Origin: Symbiodinium natans
Taxonomy: Eukaryota > Sar > Dinophyceae > Suessiales > Symbiodiniaceae
Direction: 5' to 3'
Assembly (NCBI GenBank): GCA_905221605.1
Contig: CAJNDS010001335.1
Location: 817,938-881,937 of the forward strand
Length of the DNA stretch: 64,000 bases
Each line of letters starts with the position of its first letter. Positions within the stretch are counted from its first letter, which is position 1. Shown piece after piece: positions 11,310 through 21,276 of the stretch. The position numbers and the translations under genes are program-made. Under the pieces are notes generated by a model. The model saw only the letters and a list, made by a program, of their open reading frames with translations, ran no database searches and was not told the origin of the DNA.

Positions 11310-12175
11310 TGATTCAGGGTTTAGGGCTCAGGGTTGAGGGTTTAGGGTTTTGGGGTTTACCATCTGTGCAAGTTGTTGCCCTCAAGGGTAAACCCTAAAC
11401 CCTAAGCCCCCTCAACCCTCAACTGCCGGACGCCCCCCCGGGGCCCCATTCAGCTTGTCCAAGTCCGAGCGTCCTTCCTGGCACTCCTGCAGATTCTAGA
11501 GGCTCCGAATCCGGCTCCTGCTCACAACAAACTTTCTGCTTTTGAAGCTTCGCTTCTGAGGGATCTTGGTATTTCAGGCTTGGTGCTTTGGTTTGGCGAA
11601 CAGGAAGGCATTTGGAACGTTGCGAAACCAATGGTTATAAACCCTAAACCCTCAACCCTAAACCAGCAACGAACAGCCACCCCCGCTAGGTCGGCTTGAA
11701 AGTCCGCAGAAGTCTTCTTTTCTGGATTCTTAAGGGAGGGTTCTTGAAAGGAGGGTATGTAACCCAAGGTTCCCTAATACTCCCTACTACTCCCTAGGGC
11801 TCCCCAAGCTGCTCCCTAGGTACCTACCCCCCTTGAACCCCCCTCCCTTACGAACTCTACAGCAGCCACAAAGCTTGTGAGGCCTGCGTGTGGCTTAGAA
11901 TGCGGCTCAGGGATTGGGGCATTTGGGCGTTTACGATACTAGGGGACCCCCGAAAACCCCCCAAATAGTGGGATTCCCTTCTTACAAGGACCCCAAGAAG
12001 CCATCCCTCATTTCGAAAACCCTAAACCCTAAACCCTAAACCCTAAACCCTATCTGGAATTTGAGGCTTGAAGGGCTTGTGGAACTGGAGTGGAAGCCTA
12101 GGATCCTGCGAAGCACATGGCGGCGACAACTAATATGAAACCTACAATTCGCCCTAAACCCTAAACCCTAAACCC
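11310..12175. repeat. scattered telomere-like runs with one inverted-repeat element
   Basis: TTTAGGG-type repeats at 11310-11360 and CCCTAAA runs at 11390-11420, 11640-11665, 12015-12055 and 12151-12175. The segment 11925-12020 is a member of the GGGGGTTT/AAACCCCC inverted-repeat family also present at 26.84, 39.90 and 58.99 kb. Confidence 0.65.
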
Positions 12176-12225
12176 GAAATACTTAGAAGGAGTTCGTGGC
12201 CTAGTGTTTGCAACAGATCTTCACG

Positions 12226-12335
12226 GTCGAAGCCCCTCACACTGTCAGAAAACTCGGGCTGAACCTTGTGGGAAGAATCAGTCGAAACCCCTCACACTGT
12301 CAGAAAACTCGGGCTGAACCTTTTTGGAAGAATCA
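12226..12335 (+). repeat. 55-base direct duplication
   Basis: Two adjacent copies with a 55-base period, each beginning GTCGAA and containing CACTGTCAGAAAACTCGGGC. They differ at only a few bases, which suggests a recent duplication. Confidence 0.9.
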
Positions 12336-13130
12336 AGAACCCTTACGGCAAACTGGCTCGGAACAACAGCCGTGAGCTCCAAGATGAACCCCAAAAGAGA
12401 TGCAGAAGCTCCGTGCAACAAGCTTTGGAGTCAAGTTTAGGGTTTCGCCCCATCGCAGTCCAGCTGGGTCCTGCACGCCATTTGGATTCTGCACGGGCTG
12501 TTCACTTCCATGTTCATCTGGTTTTCCTGCTCCCGTGCTGGGGACATTCGCGAATGAGACGCCGTGGGCGGCCCTCACTAGACTACGAGACCGGCGATGC
12601 TATGATACCAAAGCAGCAGCTACTCGGAGAAAGCCAGCTTCTCTGAAAACTCCACTAGAGAAGGAATGGATCCCCAACCCAGAGTCGCAACACATGGGGG
12701 CTTCGAAAAACTGGGGCTGTCCATGTTGGGGTGCCTAATAACTCCTACAGTACGGATCATCTTCTTGGGTTACATAAGCAGAGGGTCTAGGGCGCACGCG
12801 ATCGGAGCCTTTGCTGAAGGACCCTTCCCCCTTACCAAAACCCCCCAAACACCCCACCCACCCCCGCCCATGCTCGGGAGCAGTCGCAAACTTGATATGC
12901 CTTCTTCACCCTGCCGCCCCTGCCCAAGCGTCGCGTGGCAACGAAGGACGCAAGAGCCCCGAAGGTTCTGCGCAGCAGGTCAGCTGCTCTCCATCTCTTT
13001 TCCCCCAACCCGCTGTCACTTCCCGTATGTAGTATGTGCAGCCCGACCACGCAGATTGGAAACTCCAAAGCGCGCCGATTGGAACCCCGACGTGCAAGTC
13101 ACATGGCGCCTGGTCTGTCAACTCACTCCA

Positions 13131-13200
13131 ACCCTAAACCCTAAACCCTAAACCCTAAACCCTAAACCCTAAACCCTAAACCCTAAACCCTAAACCCTCT
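13131..13200. repeat. CCCTAAA array
   Basis: About ten perfect CCCTAAA heptamers followed by TCTATATATAGA. Confidence 0.95.
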
Positions 13201-13382
13201 ATATATAGAGGCTCCCCAAGTGTGGGGCGCCTGCGCCGCTTCCGTATCGCGTTGTAGGCGAAGTTCCGGTCGCCTCGGGCTTATAAGCTACTTCGCTTGG
13301 CGGTGTTTTTTAAGTTTCGGGTTTCAGAACTAGAGGGACACAAGGTCACATGAGGCTGGTGCCGTGGATCTGCATTCCTAGC

Positions 13383-14233
13383 TCATCTGTTCCACACAGC
13401 TTGAACAGCCAGGTTCCAAACATCTTTTGTCCAACCCTGTGTCGGGCGGAGACACATAATCTTCAAGGTTGAAGACCGCCGGGAGCAAAGCAAATGTTGA
13501 AGGCATGTATAGAAGTCCCACAAGCTGAGTACAGTACAAGAGCAACCAAGTGAATTATCTGAGTGCTCTGCCCTTGTGGTGGGCCTGTCGGCGGAGCCTC
13601 GCAGCTGCTTCCACAGCATCGAGACACCTCCAAGGAGTCCGAGCATCACCACGTAGCCTGCACTCAAGCCACGCAGCAACATGCACCGGCCCTTCCATGA
13701 TCCATCTTGTTGGGATAAGGAGCTCTTTGCCCGGAGAGCACAATCCCCCCCCCCCTACGTAGGGAATAGATGACCGTGATTCATAAAGCGATCATCTTGG
13801 CTGCTGTCAGATCCCTTCGTTTTCAATATAAAGCACCCGGCATCACCCTGCCCACTTAACTGGCCACGAGCTGGTAGACTCTAAGCCCTCGTAAGGAACC
13901 AGGGTGAAGGGGCCCAAGGACTGATCTGAGGTTTGTAAGTTTAACCATCGAAGCCCAGGCTACGATCCCGGACAACGTGCACCCGGCCGCCAAAAACTTG
14001 CAGGCAGGAAGCTGCCAAGTGCTGCAACGGACCAGTGTCCCACACTGCTGAACAGCCAACGCCTCAAGCAGCTTTGCACTGAAGGATTCTGTAGGCAGAT
14101 ACCCAGCAGGCCCCTTCCCATCTTGGTCACGCCTTTCTCTCTGCGGACCGTATGGTTGCACAAGGAAGTATGACAGGGAAAAAAGCGGACCGCAGCGAAC
14201 CTTCTTGAGGATGCAGATGCCTTGAAAGGCCAC
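13383..14233 (-). CDS. two possible minus-strand exons, unassigned
   Basis: The frame 13682-13383 begins with an ATG and a membrane-like segment (GYVVMLGLLGGVSMLW). The frame 14233-13856 is open for 125 codons. Neither has a family motif that I recognise and I cannot connect them. They may be exons of a gene on the same strand as the EPTP-repeat gene upstream. Confidence 0.2.
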
Positions 14234-14488
14234 CTGCTACCTCCTAGAGTCCTAGAGCCAGCCCCTGGCATCCACAACCGAACGCCTCTCCGTGCACACC
14301 CTTTTCGAAATCAGTCCCAACACTGCAACGCTTTGCAACCGATCATGTCAGAGGCTGTTCTACTTGCCTGCCTGCCAGGGAGGAGCGCAACGGCACCTTC
14401 CACAATGCTTGACGTGGTCGTCGTCCTGGTGCTTGCGGTCACGGATCTACGTCTTCGGGGCTTCAGAAATCCTTTGTGCATGTTTCTA

Positions 14489-14773
14489 TCAGTTCGAGCA
14501 TTGAAGATTGAATCGAAAATCCTTGTCATGGATGACGTCCAAGTACTTGTCTTCGTGCGTGAGGTCCAAGAACTTGTCGTGGTGCTGGAACTCCAAGTAC
14601 TGGTACTCATGCTTGTGGTGCTTGTCCTTGTGCTGCTTGAGGCTGAAGTACTGGTCGTGCTTGTGGTACTTGTCCTTGTGCTGCTTGAGGCTGAAGTACT
14701 GGTCGTCGTGACGATCGCCGTGATGCTGCTGGTGGTCTGGCAAGTGCAAAGCTGGAACAAAGCTGGAACACAT
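14489..14773 (-). CDS. histidine/lysine/aspartate-rich repeat frame
   Basis: Starts 17 bases beyond the stop of the EPTP-repeat gene on the same strand. A 48-base unit is repeated nearly perfectly (14607-14702), encoding a 16-residue repeat (DQYFSLKQHKDKYHKH). A unit length divisible by three keeps the frame open. It could be a small metal-binding-like low-complexity protein, a 3' exon, or simply a repeat with an open frame. Confidence 0.25.
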   Translation of the reverse strand: MCSSFVPALHLPDHQQHHGDRHDDQYFSLKQHKDKYHKHDQYFSLKQHKDKHHKHEYQYLEFQHHDKFLDLTHEDKYLDVIHDKDFRFNLQCSN

Positions 14774-14789
14774 GACCTGAATCCTGGCC

Positions 14790-15875
14790 TTAATGCCTAC
14801 GCACTTTTAAATCTTCCACCTGCGTCACGGTGGGTGGGAGGTACTGGTAAACCACCGAGTCGCCCGCCCGGTTCGCAACGGCAAGAAAAAGACGGTCATC
14901 CACAAAGACTGCATGCCAGTTGCTCGCACCGGCTGTGCCTATGTTCAAGACATGATCAACGTTGTATCTGTAGATTGCCGAATCCACAGCATAGGAGCTG
15001 CCGTCGTAATTGTTCGCAACCGCCAGGTAGGCAGTGCCTTCACTGACGAAGTGCTCCCAGCCAGCAGCACCACTCGTGCCGATGTTTTGAAACTCCTCGA
15101 ATGAGGCACCATTCCATTGGTAGATCTTCGAATCAATCTCGAAAGATGATGTGCTACTTTGAAAGCTTGCCACTGCCAAAAATGTGACATTGTCTATGAC
15201 GAAAAACTTCATTTGCAGTGCTCCGACTGTTCTAAGAGATTGAAATTGCTCGAATGCAGTACCGTTCCATCTGTATATTCGTGAGTCCGTGCTATATGAC
15301 CCATCCGCGTAGATGAAAGCAATCCCAAGATAGTGGATGCCATCGATTGCAATTTCGTCCACACCATGAGCTCCACAACAATCCAGGTCTTGGAAAAGTT
15401 CGAATTGCAGGCCGCTCCATTGGTAAACCGCAGGTTTGATCTTGTCGTTTGCAAAAACAAGGTACGTAATACCATCAATGTCGAAAACCTTCAACCTCCT
15501 TGCGCCGCCAGTACTGATGCTTTGAGATTCCACGAACGTTGCACCATTCCACTTGTACACCTTCGAATCAATGTAGTGTTGTCCACTTGCCGTCCAGTAA
15601 TGTGCCGCGCCCAAATAGCTGACATTGCCAATAACGAAAAACTCAACGTCAAGTGCACCCTCAGTGCTGATGCTCTGTATCTCCACTAAGGCTTGCCCGG
15701 TCCAATTGTGAATACTCACACTCCTGTCGCCATTCGCTGTTGCGAAAAACATGCTGCCTTCAACATTCATTGAAGACACATCGAATGCTGTGGTAAACAG
15801 CGCTGTGCTTTGCAGCATCTGTGCGTGGACGATGAACGTGACGCCAGACAGTACCAAAATCAACCAACGGAACAT
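14790..15875 (-). CDS. secreted EPTP/EAR-repeat protein
   Basis: Uninterrupted frame of 361 codons starting at an ATG (15873-15875). Residues 1-18 form a classic signal peptide (hydrophobic LILVLSGVTFIV, then HAQ). The rest is built from about seven repeats of 45-50 residues with alternating hydrophobic strands. Each has a core such as DSKVYKWNGATFVESQSI followed by GGARR and a FDIDGITYLVFAN-type strand. This spacing of Y-x-W-N-G, F-Q-x-I and (F/I)-x-(V/A)-A-N is that of EPTP (EAR) repeats, which form a seven-bladed propeller in LGI and TSPEAR proteins. Several N-x-S/T sites (NWT, NVS, NGT, NVT) fit passage through the secretory pathway. It probably acts as an extracellular or cell-surface binding protein; the ligand is unknown. 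There are no introns. Confidence 0.85.
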   Translation of the reverse strand: MFRWLILVLSGVTFIVHAQMLQSTALFTTAFDVSSMNVEGSMFFATANGDRSVSIHNWTGQALVEIQSISTEGALDVEFFVIGNVSYLGAAHYWTASGQHYIDSKVYKWNGATFVESQSISTGGARRLKVFDIDGITYLVFANDKIKPAVYQWSGLQFELFQDLDCCGAHGVDEIAIDGIHYLGIAFIYADGSYSTDSRIYRWNGTAFEQFQSLRTVGALQMKFFVIDNVTFLAVASFQSSTSSFEIDSKIYQWNGASFEEFQNIGTSGAAGWEHFVSEGTAYLAVANNYDGSSYAVDSAIYRYNVDHVLNIGTAGASNWHAVFVDDRLFLAVANRAGDSVVYQYLPPTVTQVEDLKVRRH

Positions 15876-16383
15876 GGCAACAACAAAGTTGGAAGGCCTT
15901 TGCGTTTATAGACAGCAACTGATGAGCCAGAATGTCCTAATTCGACCAGGCAATCAAGATTTTCATCGATTTTCAGGAACGAGCTGCATACTTGCAAACA
16001 GGGAACGCTTGCCAGGTCCGTGAAGCACCTCACCAGCGCGAAAAACACGAAACCTTCACAAAACGAGCAACGCCAACCTGCATTGAACGACAAACCATAT
16101 GTTGCACAGAATTGGTGTTTCACGTCATGCACAACTCGACTTGCGAAACTGCGTAAGCGTGCACGTAGCTACCTCGCGCTTTTCAAGGCGAGAGAAACAA
16201 CCTTGAACGCAGGAAAGCCAGGGGGTGCACAGATGCACTCGATCCAGGGGTCTTGCACCTTTTCTGTGACTTGCATTTGGGAATCAAGTAGCTTTCGAGC
16301 GCAAGGTGCTGTAGGCATGTGCACATTGACAGGTGTGCTCCACCATGGCATTCAGTAAGAGTGGAAAGAACAATACAAGAGTA
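15876..16383. other. 5' flank of the EPTP gene, nothing recognised
   Basis: Unique sequence upstream of the minus-strand gene. I see no promoter motif or repeat. Confidence 0.35.
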
Positions 16384-16620
16384 ACCCTCCCCCTCCACCA
16401 CCCCCCCCTCCCCCAAAAGGAAGGAGGGAGGGAGACGGAGGGAGAAGGGGGGAGGGAGAAAGGGGAAGGGAGAAGTGAATTCCCCGTTTGGAGGCCTGCC
16501 TGGCCCCTCTGCCCCTGACCCCTGGCCGCCCTGGCCCCTCTACCCCCTGTGGCCTGGCCCCCCTGACCCCTCTGACCCTGCCCCCTGGCCCCCTGCCCCC
16601 CTTAGTGGTTTCAGATGGTC
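16384..16620. repeat. strand-asymmetric C-rich then G/A-rich low complexity
   Basis: A pyrimidine block rich in CCCTCC (16384-16415) is followed by a purine block of GGAGGGAG (16420-16475), then CCCCTCTG/CCCCTGGCC repeats (16500-16600). The first two blocks are complementary and could fold back. Confidence 0.7.
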
Positions 16621-16633
16621 CACCTAAACCCCC

Positions 16634-16945
16634 TTGCCCACGGTGTTCCGAACCCCTCAAAGATCCTCCGTTCATTGTGATATTGAGGATGTGCAAATGC
16701 CCAGCAATCTGTGCTTTCTCGTCCAACAGCCTAAACAAGTTGCTTTTGAACGCAGTTTGTCGAAGTGCCTCCGATCTCGCCGACTTCTTACCAGTAGGAC
16801 ATTTGGCATTGCGGAGCAACCGTTTGCTGTTCTGGCTGCTATCCTGCTGGATACACAAGGCAAGCACTACATCGTGGCACCAAAGGAGCAGTCAATGGGA
16901 ATTCATTTCCCTTTTCGATTCCATAGGTGGCATTCACACCCCTAA
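16634..16945 (+). pseudogene. degraded fragment related to the USP-like gene at 21-23 kb
   Basis: One frame contains MPSNLCFLV and, further on, FAVLAAILLDTQGKHYIVAPKEQ. A second, overlapping frame continues with EFISLFDSIGG. In the intact relative on the minus strand (21277-23497) the same order is LPSFFCILT, then NVLAIVLHD, KHYIVLHRAKEH and SISLYDSIYG in a single frame. The fragment is therefore a frameshifted copy of the C-terminal part of that gene. It ends just before a CCCTAAA array. Confidence 0.6.
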
Positions 16946-17040
16946 ACCCTAAACCCTATCGCAACCCCTGAATAAGAAACCCAACCCCAAACCCTAAACC
17001 CAAAACCCTAACCCCTAGACTCTAGACCCTAAACCCTACT
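16940..17040. repeat. degenerate CCCTAAA array
   Basis: About 13 imperfect CCCTAAA units. Confidence 0.8.
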
Positions 17041-17227
17041 CAGCCCTAACTCCGACACCCCCAAAGCGAAAACCCCCAAAACCCCCATGTCATGGCCCTT
17101 GGGCCCCAGATGCCAGCGACGAGTGGAAGCGTAAAGATGCCACAGCAGAAGTCTTTCTGGCTCTGCTTTGAGGGGTTTTCCCGAAAGCATCGCGAAGGGT
17201 TCTTCCGTGCGGAGCCCTCTGACCCAA

Positions 17228-17637
17228 CAACATAGAGTGAAGTGCATAGAGAGAAGTGCATAGAGTGAAGTGCATAGAGTGACGTGCATAGAGTCAAGTG
17301 CATAGAGTGAAGTGCATAGAGTCAAGCACATAGAGTGAAGTGCATAGAGTCAAGCGCATAGAGCGAAGTGCATAGAGTGAAGTGCATAGAGTCAAGTACA
17401 TAGAGTGAAGTGCATAGAGTCAAGCGCATAGAGCGAAGTGCGAAGTGCATACAGTGAAGTGCATAGAGTGAAGGGCGTAGCGTGAAGTGCGTAGAGTGAA
17501 GTGCATAGAGTGAACTGCATAGAGTGAAGCGCATAGAGTCAGGTGCATAGAGTCAAGTGCGTAGAGTCAAGTGCATAGAGTCAAGTGCATAGAGTCAAGT
17601 GCTTAGAGTCAAGTGCATAGAGTCAAGTGCATAGACT
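17228..17637 (+). repeat. 14-base satellite
   Basis: About 29 tandem units of 14 bases, AGTGCATAGAGTGA or AGTGCATAGAGTCA, with the G/C difference alternating irregularly. The protein frames here are translations of the satellite. Confidence 0.95.
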
Positions 17638-17795
17638 AGAATTCACAATTTGAGTACATTTTAATACAATTTCATAGAATTTTCGAGATTTTAATAGAAT
17701 TATCGTAGAATTTAATAGAACTAGATTTCTTCATTAAAATTACTCTTTCAAAGGCGGCGGGCTGGGTTGACATCACCAATCGGGATTGCATGCAA

Positions 17796-18305
17796 CCCTC
17801 TGCGGGTTTCGGCGTGGTCGCGGTGCTAAAACCGTCGTTTTTTGACGTTTCTTGATTTGCGCGGACAACCCTCTGCGGGTTTCGGCGTGGTCGCGGTGCC
17901 AAAACCGTCGTTTTTTGACGTTTCTTGATTTGCGAGGACAACCCTCTGCGGGTTTCGGCGTGGTCGCGGCGCTAAAACCGTCGTTTCTTGACGTTTCTTG
18001 ATTTGCGCGGACAACCCTCTGCGGGTTTCGGCGTGGTCGCGGTGCTAAAACCGTCGTTTTTTGACGTTTCTTTCTGTGCGCGGACAACCCTCTGCGGGTA
18101 ATCGCCGGGTCGCGGTGCTAAAACCATCGTTTTTCGTACTTTTTTCGTGGGCGCAGACAACCCTCTGCGGGTTTCGGCGTTGGCGCGGTGCCAAAACCCT
18201 CTTGTTTTGCATCTTTGACATACAAACACAACCCCTCTGCGGGTTTCGGCGTTGGCGCGGTGCCAAAACCGTCGTGTTTTTGCGTTTTCTTTGTGACCGA
18301 AAACA
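17796..18305 (+). repeat. 73-base satellite
   Basis: Seven copies starting at 17796, 17869, 17942, 18015, 18088, 18161 and 18233, so the period is 73 (once 72). Each begins CCCTCTGCGGGTTTCGGCGT. The last three copies diverge most, so the array probably grew from its left side. A period of 73 shifts the frame each copy, which argues against coding. Confidence 0.95.
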
Positions 18306-18600
18306 TCCTTTGTAATACAAAAGTCGTACTCCGACCGCGCCTGGAAAGTCGACTTTTGTAGTACAAACGTAGCACGCCGGGGACTTCCGTGGCTGGAAAG
18401 TCGACTTTTGTAGCACAGATGTAGTACGCTGCAGACGCCCGGAGCTTCCGTGGCTGGAAAGTCGACTTTTCTAGTACGAATGTAGTAGTACGCCGCGGGA
18501 CGCCCGGAGCTTCCGTGGCTGGAAAGTCGACGCGGATGCCAGGAGCTTCAGTGGCTGGAAAGTCGACCTTTTGTAGTACAGACGTAGTGCGCCGCAAATA
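18306..18600 (+). repeat. degenerate ~70-base repeat with a SalI-like palindrome
   Basis: Four to five copies built around TGGAAAGTCGACTTTTGTAG followed by a TACAAACGTAGTACGCCG-type stretch. Each copy carries the palindrome AAAGTCGACTTT. Confidence 0.85.
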
Positions 18601-18620
18601 GCACGGCAGCGGAATTCCGC

Positions 18621-19370
18621 ATGCTTGAAAACCTCGCAAATAGCATGGAAGCGGAATTCCGTGTGCACAAAAACCTCGCAAACATCGTGGGGCTCGAATT
18701 CCGGGATGTCGAAACCCTCGCAAATATCGTGGGACTCGAACCCCGGGGCCTCGAAAACCTCGCAAATATCGCGGGACTCGAATTCCGGGATGTCGAAACC
18801 ATCGCAAATATCGTGGGACTCGAATTCCTCGAAAACCTCGCAAATATCGTGGGACTCGAATTCCGGGACGTCGAAACAATCGCAAATATCGCGGGACTCG
18901 AATTCCGGGGCCTCGAAAACCTCGCAAATATCGTGGGACTCGAATTCTGGGCTGTCGAAACCATCGCAAATTTCGCGGGGCTCGAATTCCTCGAAAGCCT
19001 TGCAAATATCGCGGGACTCGAACCCCGGGGCCTCAAAAACCTCGCAAATATCGCGGGTCTCGAATTCCGGGATGTCCAAACCATCGCAAATATCGTGGGA
19101 CTCATTCCTCGGAAACCTCGCAAATTCGTAGGACTCGAGTTCGTCCGGGGTGTCGAAAACCTCGCAAGTTTTTTGGGACTCGAATTCCGGAGCCCTGAAA
19201 ACCTTCCAGTTCCAGAGACAGGAGTACGCCAGCCCAAGACAAAAAAAGACATGACTGTTAAGATTCCTGCCTGCAGCATGTATGTGCCGTCACACATCAA
19301 ACCGGATGCTCTACATGCGTGCATGCTGAGTTCTTGCTTTCTGAAAGGTACTCTGGACTCTGGACTATGA
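18621..19370 (+). repeat. 42-base repeat, open in several frames
   Basis: About 13 units of 42 bases (sometimes 36) with the core CTCGCAAATATCGTGGGACT and CGAATTCCGGGATGTCGAAA. Unit lengths are multiples of three, so frames stay open on both strands. The plus frame reads 14-residue repeats (LANIVGLEFRDVET). A minus frame reads ICEVFEAPEFESRD. Whether any is translated cannot be told from sequence. Indels of exactly six bases are the only hint of selection on a frame. Confidence 0.85.
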
Positions 19371-19785
19371 GCTTGGACTTTAGAGCGACTGCCGATGATG
19401 CTCATGGCTGACGGTTTAGGGTTTAGTTTTGGGAAGTGCCCATATCTTAGGGATTTAGGGCTTAGGGTTTGCAAGCATCTGCGGCCAGGCGAGACAGCAG
19501 ATCGCATTGAGGGCCGGCTGGGGGATCCCAGACGGTAGTTGTCGACAGAGATAGGCGACCGAGCTTAACACCGGATGGAGCCCAAACCCAAACCCTGCAA
19601 CCCCAAAGCCCTAAAGCAAAAAAATCCCAAAGCCTCAGTAACTCAACCGTCGTTTTGGTGTTAGATAGATTCTTGGTTAAGACAACTTGACCGTGAAAGT
19701 CACGTTCCGCAATCCGGGTCCAAACCCCGAACCCCTAAACTCAAACTAGAAGAGAGATGGCCCGAAAGCATCGATTTGCAGTGCG

Positions 19786-20035
19786 TTGACTCCATGCACT
19801 TGACTCTTTGCACTGAACTGTATGCACTTGGACAAGTGTATATACTTATATGGTTGCATACTCACTTGCACTTGTATACTGGACGTGCGTGCACTTGAAC
19901 TGCGTGGCATTCAAGTGTGTGTTAAGTTGAATGCCATGCACTTGTGGTCAACTCTTTACACTTTATGGGCATTCAATACATCTGAAGTAAACGGACATGA
20001 ACTGTATGAACTTCACTTACATGCACCCGACTCGG
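19786..20035 (-). repeat. diverged inverted relative of the 14-base satellite
   Basis: Scattered units such as CCATGCACTTGACTCTTTGC and TATGCACTTG resemble the reverse complement of the 17.2 kb satellite. They sit on the far side of the satellite cluster. Confidence 0.5.
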
Positions 20036-20180
20036 CTGTGCACGTCCAATCCACGCGAAGCTTTGAAAGAAAAGACAAAAACAAAAACACCCGAGACCCC
20101 AACCCCTAAACCCTAAACCCTAAACTTATGTCGAGGCACAGGAGAGCTAACATTGGAAATGTGGGAAATAATTTAATTAG

Positions 20181-20745
20181 GAAAATAATGCAAAACAAAA
20201 CCGAAATAAATGGAAACCGAAAAACAGAATAAATGCGACAAAAAAGGGAATGAAAAAGCAAAAAAGCAAATAAATGTCATTGTTTGCTTGGTTGTTTCCG
20301 CTTTGTTGTTGCTTTTTTTTTCGCTTTTTTTGCTTTGTTCTTGCTTTTTGTCCTTGCTTTTCGTTTGCTTTTTTCGCTTTGTTTTCGCATTGCTTTCGCT
20401 TTTTTGCTCGCATTGTTTTCGCTTGTTTTTCGCTTTTTTCTCGAGGAAAAGCACAAAACAAGCAAAACCTGTGGTGTTCAAAAAAAAGCAGAAACACGGA
20501 GAAAAAGCGGCAGTAAAAGAGCACCGAACCAAGAACATCGGCCAAAAAAAAGGAAATGGAACCAAAAAAAGAAGGAAAAACAGGAAAAAACAAAAGAGGT
20601 TACGTTTTTTTGCTTTTGGTTTGCTTTTGTTTTGCAATTTGCGTTGCGTTGTTTTTGCTTTTTGTTGGTTATTGTGTGTTCCTTTCTGTTCTGCTTTTGT
20701 TTTCCTTTTCCATGCATTGGTTTTGCTTTTTATTCCCATTTTAAA
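20181..20745. repeat. alternating A-rich and T-rich blocks
   Basis: A-rich (20190-20279), T-rich (20280-20440), A-rich (20460-20605) and T-rich (20606-20745) blocks, all built on AAAAGC/GCTTTT and AAACA/TGTTT words. Adjacent blocks are loosely complementary and could form two large hairpins. Frames rich in Lys/Gln or Phe/Cys are compositional. Confidence 0.8.
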
Positions 20746-21139
20746 TTATCTCGAATTTCCCAACGGTAGCTCCTATCGGCGACATAACCCTAAACCTCCC
20801 AAAACTAGAAAATCCTGGGACCCCCAGAATGTCCAGGTTCACGGATGCATGCATTGCTAAGAATCTCTAAGCCCATGAGCCAGATCAACTTCCAGCCCAA
20901 GAACTGCCAAAAGCCCCAAACGCAAAGACCCTGAGAGAGTTTTTTGCAGCGCTTCATGGCTAAGAAGTTGGGCTTTGCAAGCTTAGGCCCTCTGAAGCCT
21001 CACCCCGGCAAAACTCTAACATCTGAACCCTACCTCATGGCAACCTCCAAGTTGAATCTTTCAAAAACCCTGAAGGTCCCTGCAAACCCCTTCAGCATGC
21101 AAACTCGCGAATCCTGAAAAAGCTCTTACGCCAAACGCC

Positions 21140-21265
21140 TTCTACCTTCAACCCTAAACTACCCTAAACTACCCTAAACCACCCTAAACCACCCTAAACT
21201 GAACAACCCGAAACTACCCTGAACTATCCTAAACTACCCCAACCCTCAGCTCTAAACCACCCTAA
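21140..21265. repeat. CCCTAAACTA/CCCTAAACCA decamer run
   Basis: Ten-base units such as ACCCTAAACT repeated about ten times. This appears to be a telomere-like unit with an extra CTA. Confidence 0.75.
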
Positions 21266-21276
21266 ACTTCCTGACC

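Noticed and set aside
17796-18305. Regular 73-base repeats as a CRISPR array
   Set aside because: The whole 73-base unit is conserved with no variable spacers, and the genome is clearly eukaryotic.
18118-19507. Long minus-strand frames over the 42-base repeat
   Set aside because: They run across unrelated satellites and even unique DNA, and are explained by stop-free repeat units.
20173-20860. Lys/Gln-rich and Phe/Cys-rich frames
   Set aside because: Pure composition effect of alternating A-rich and T-rich blocks.
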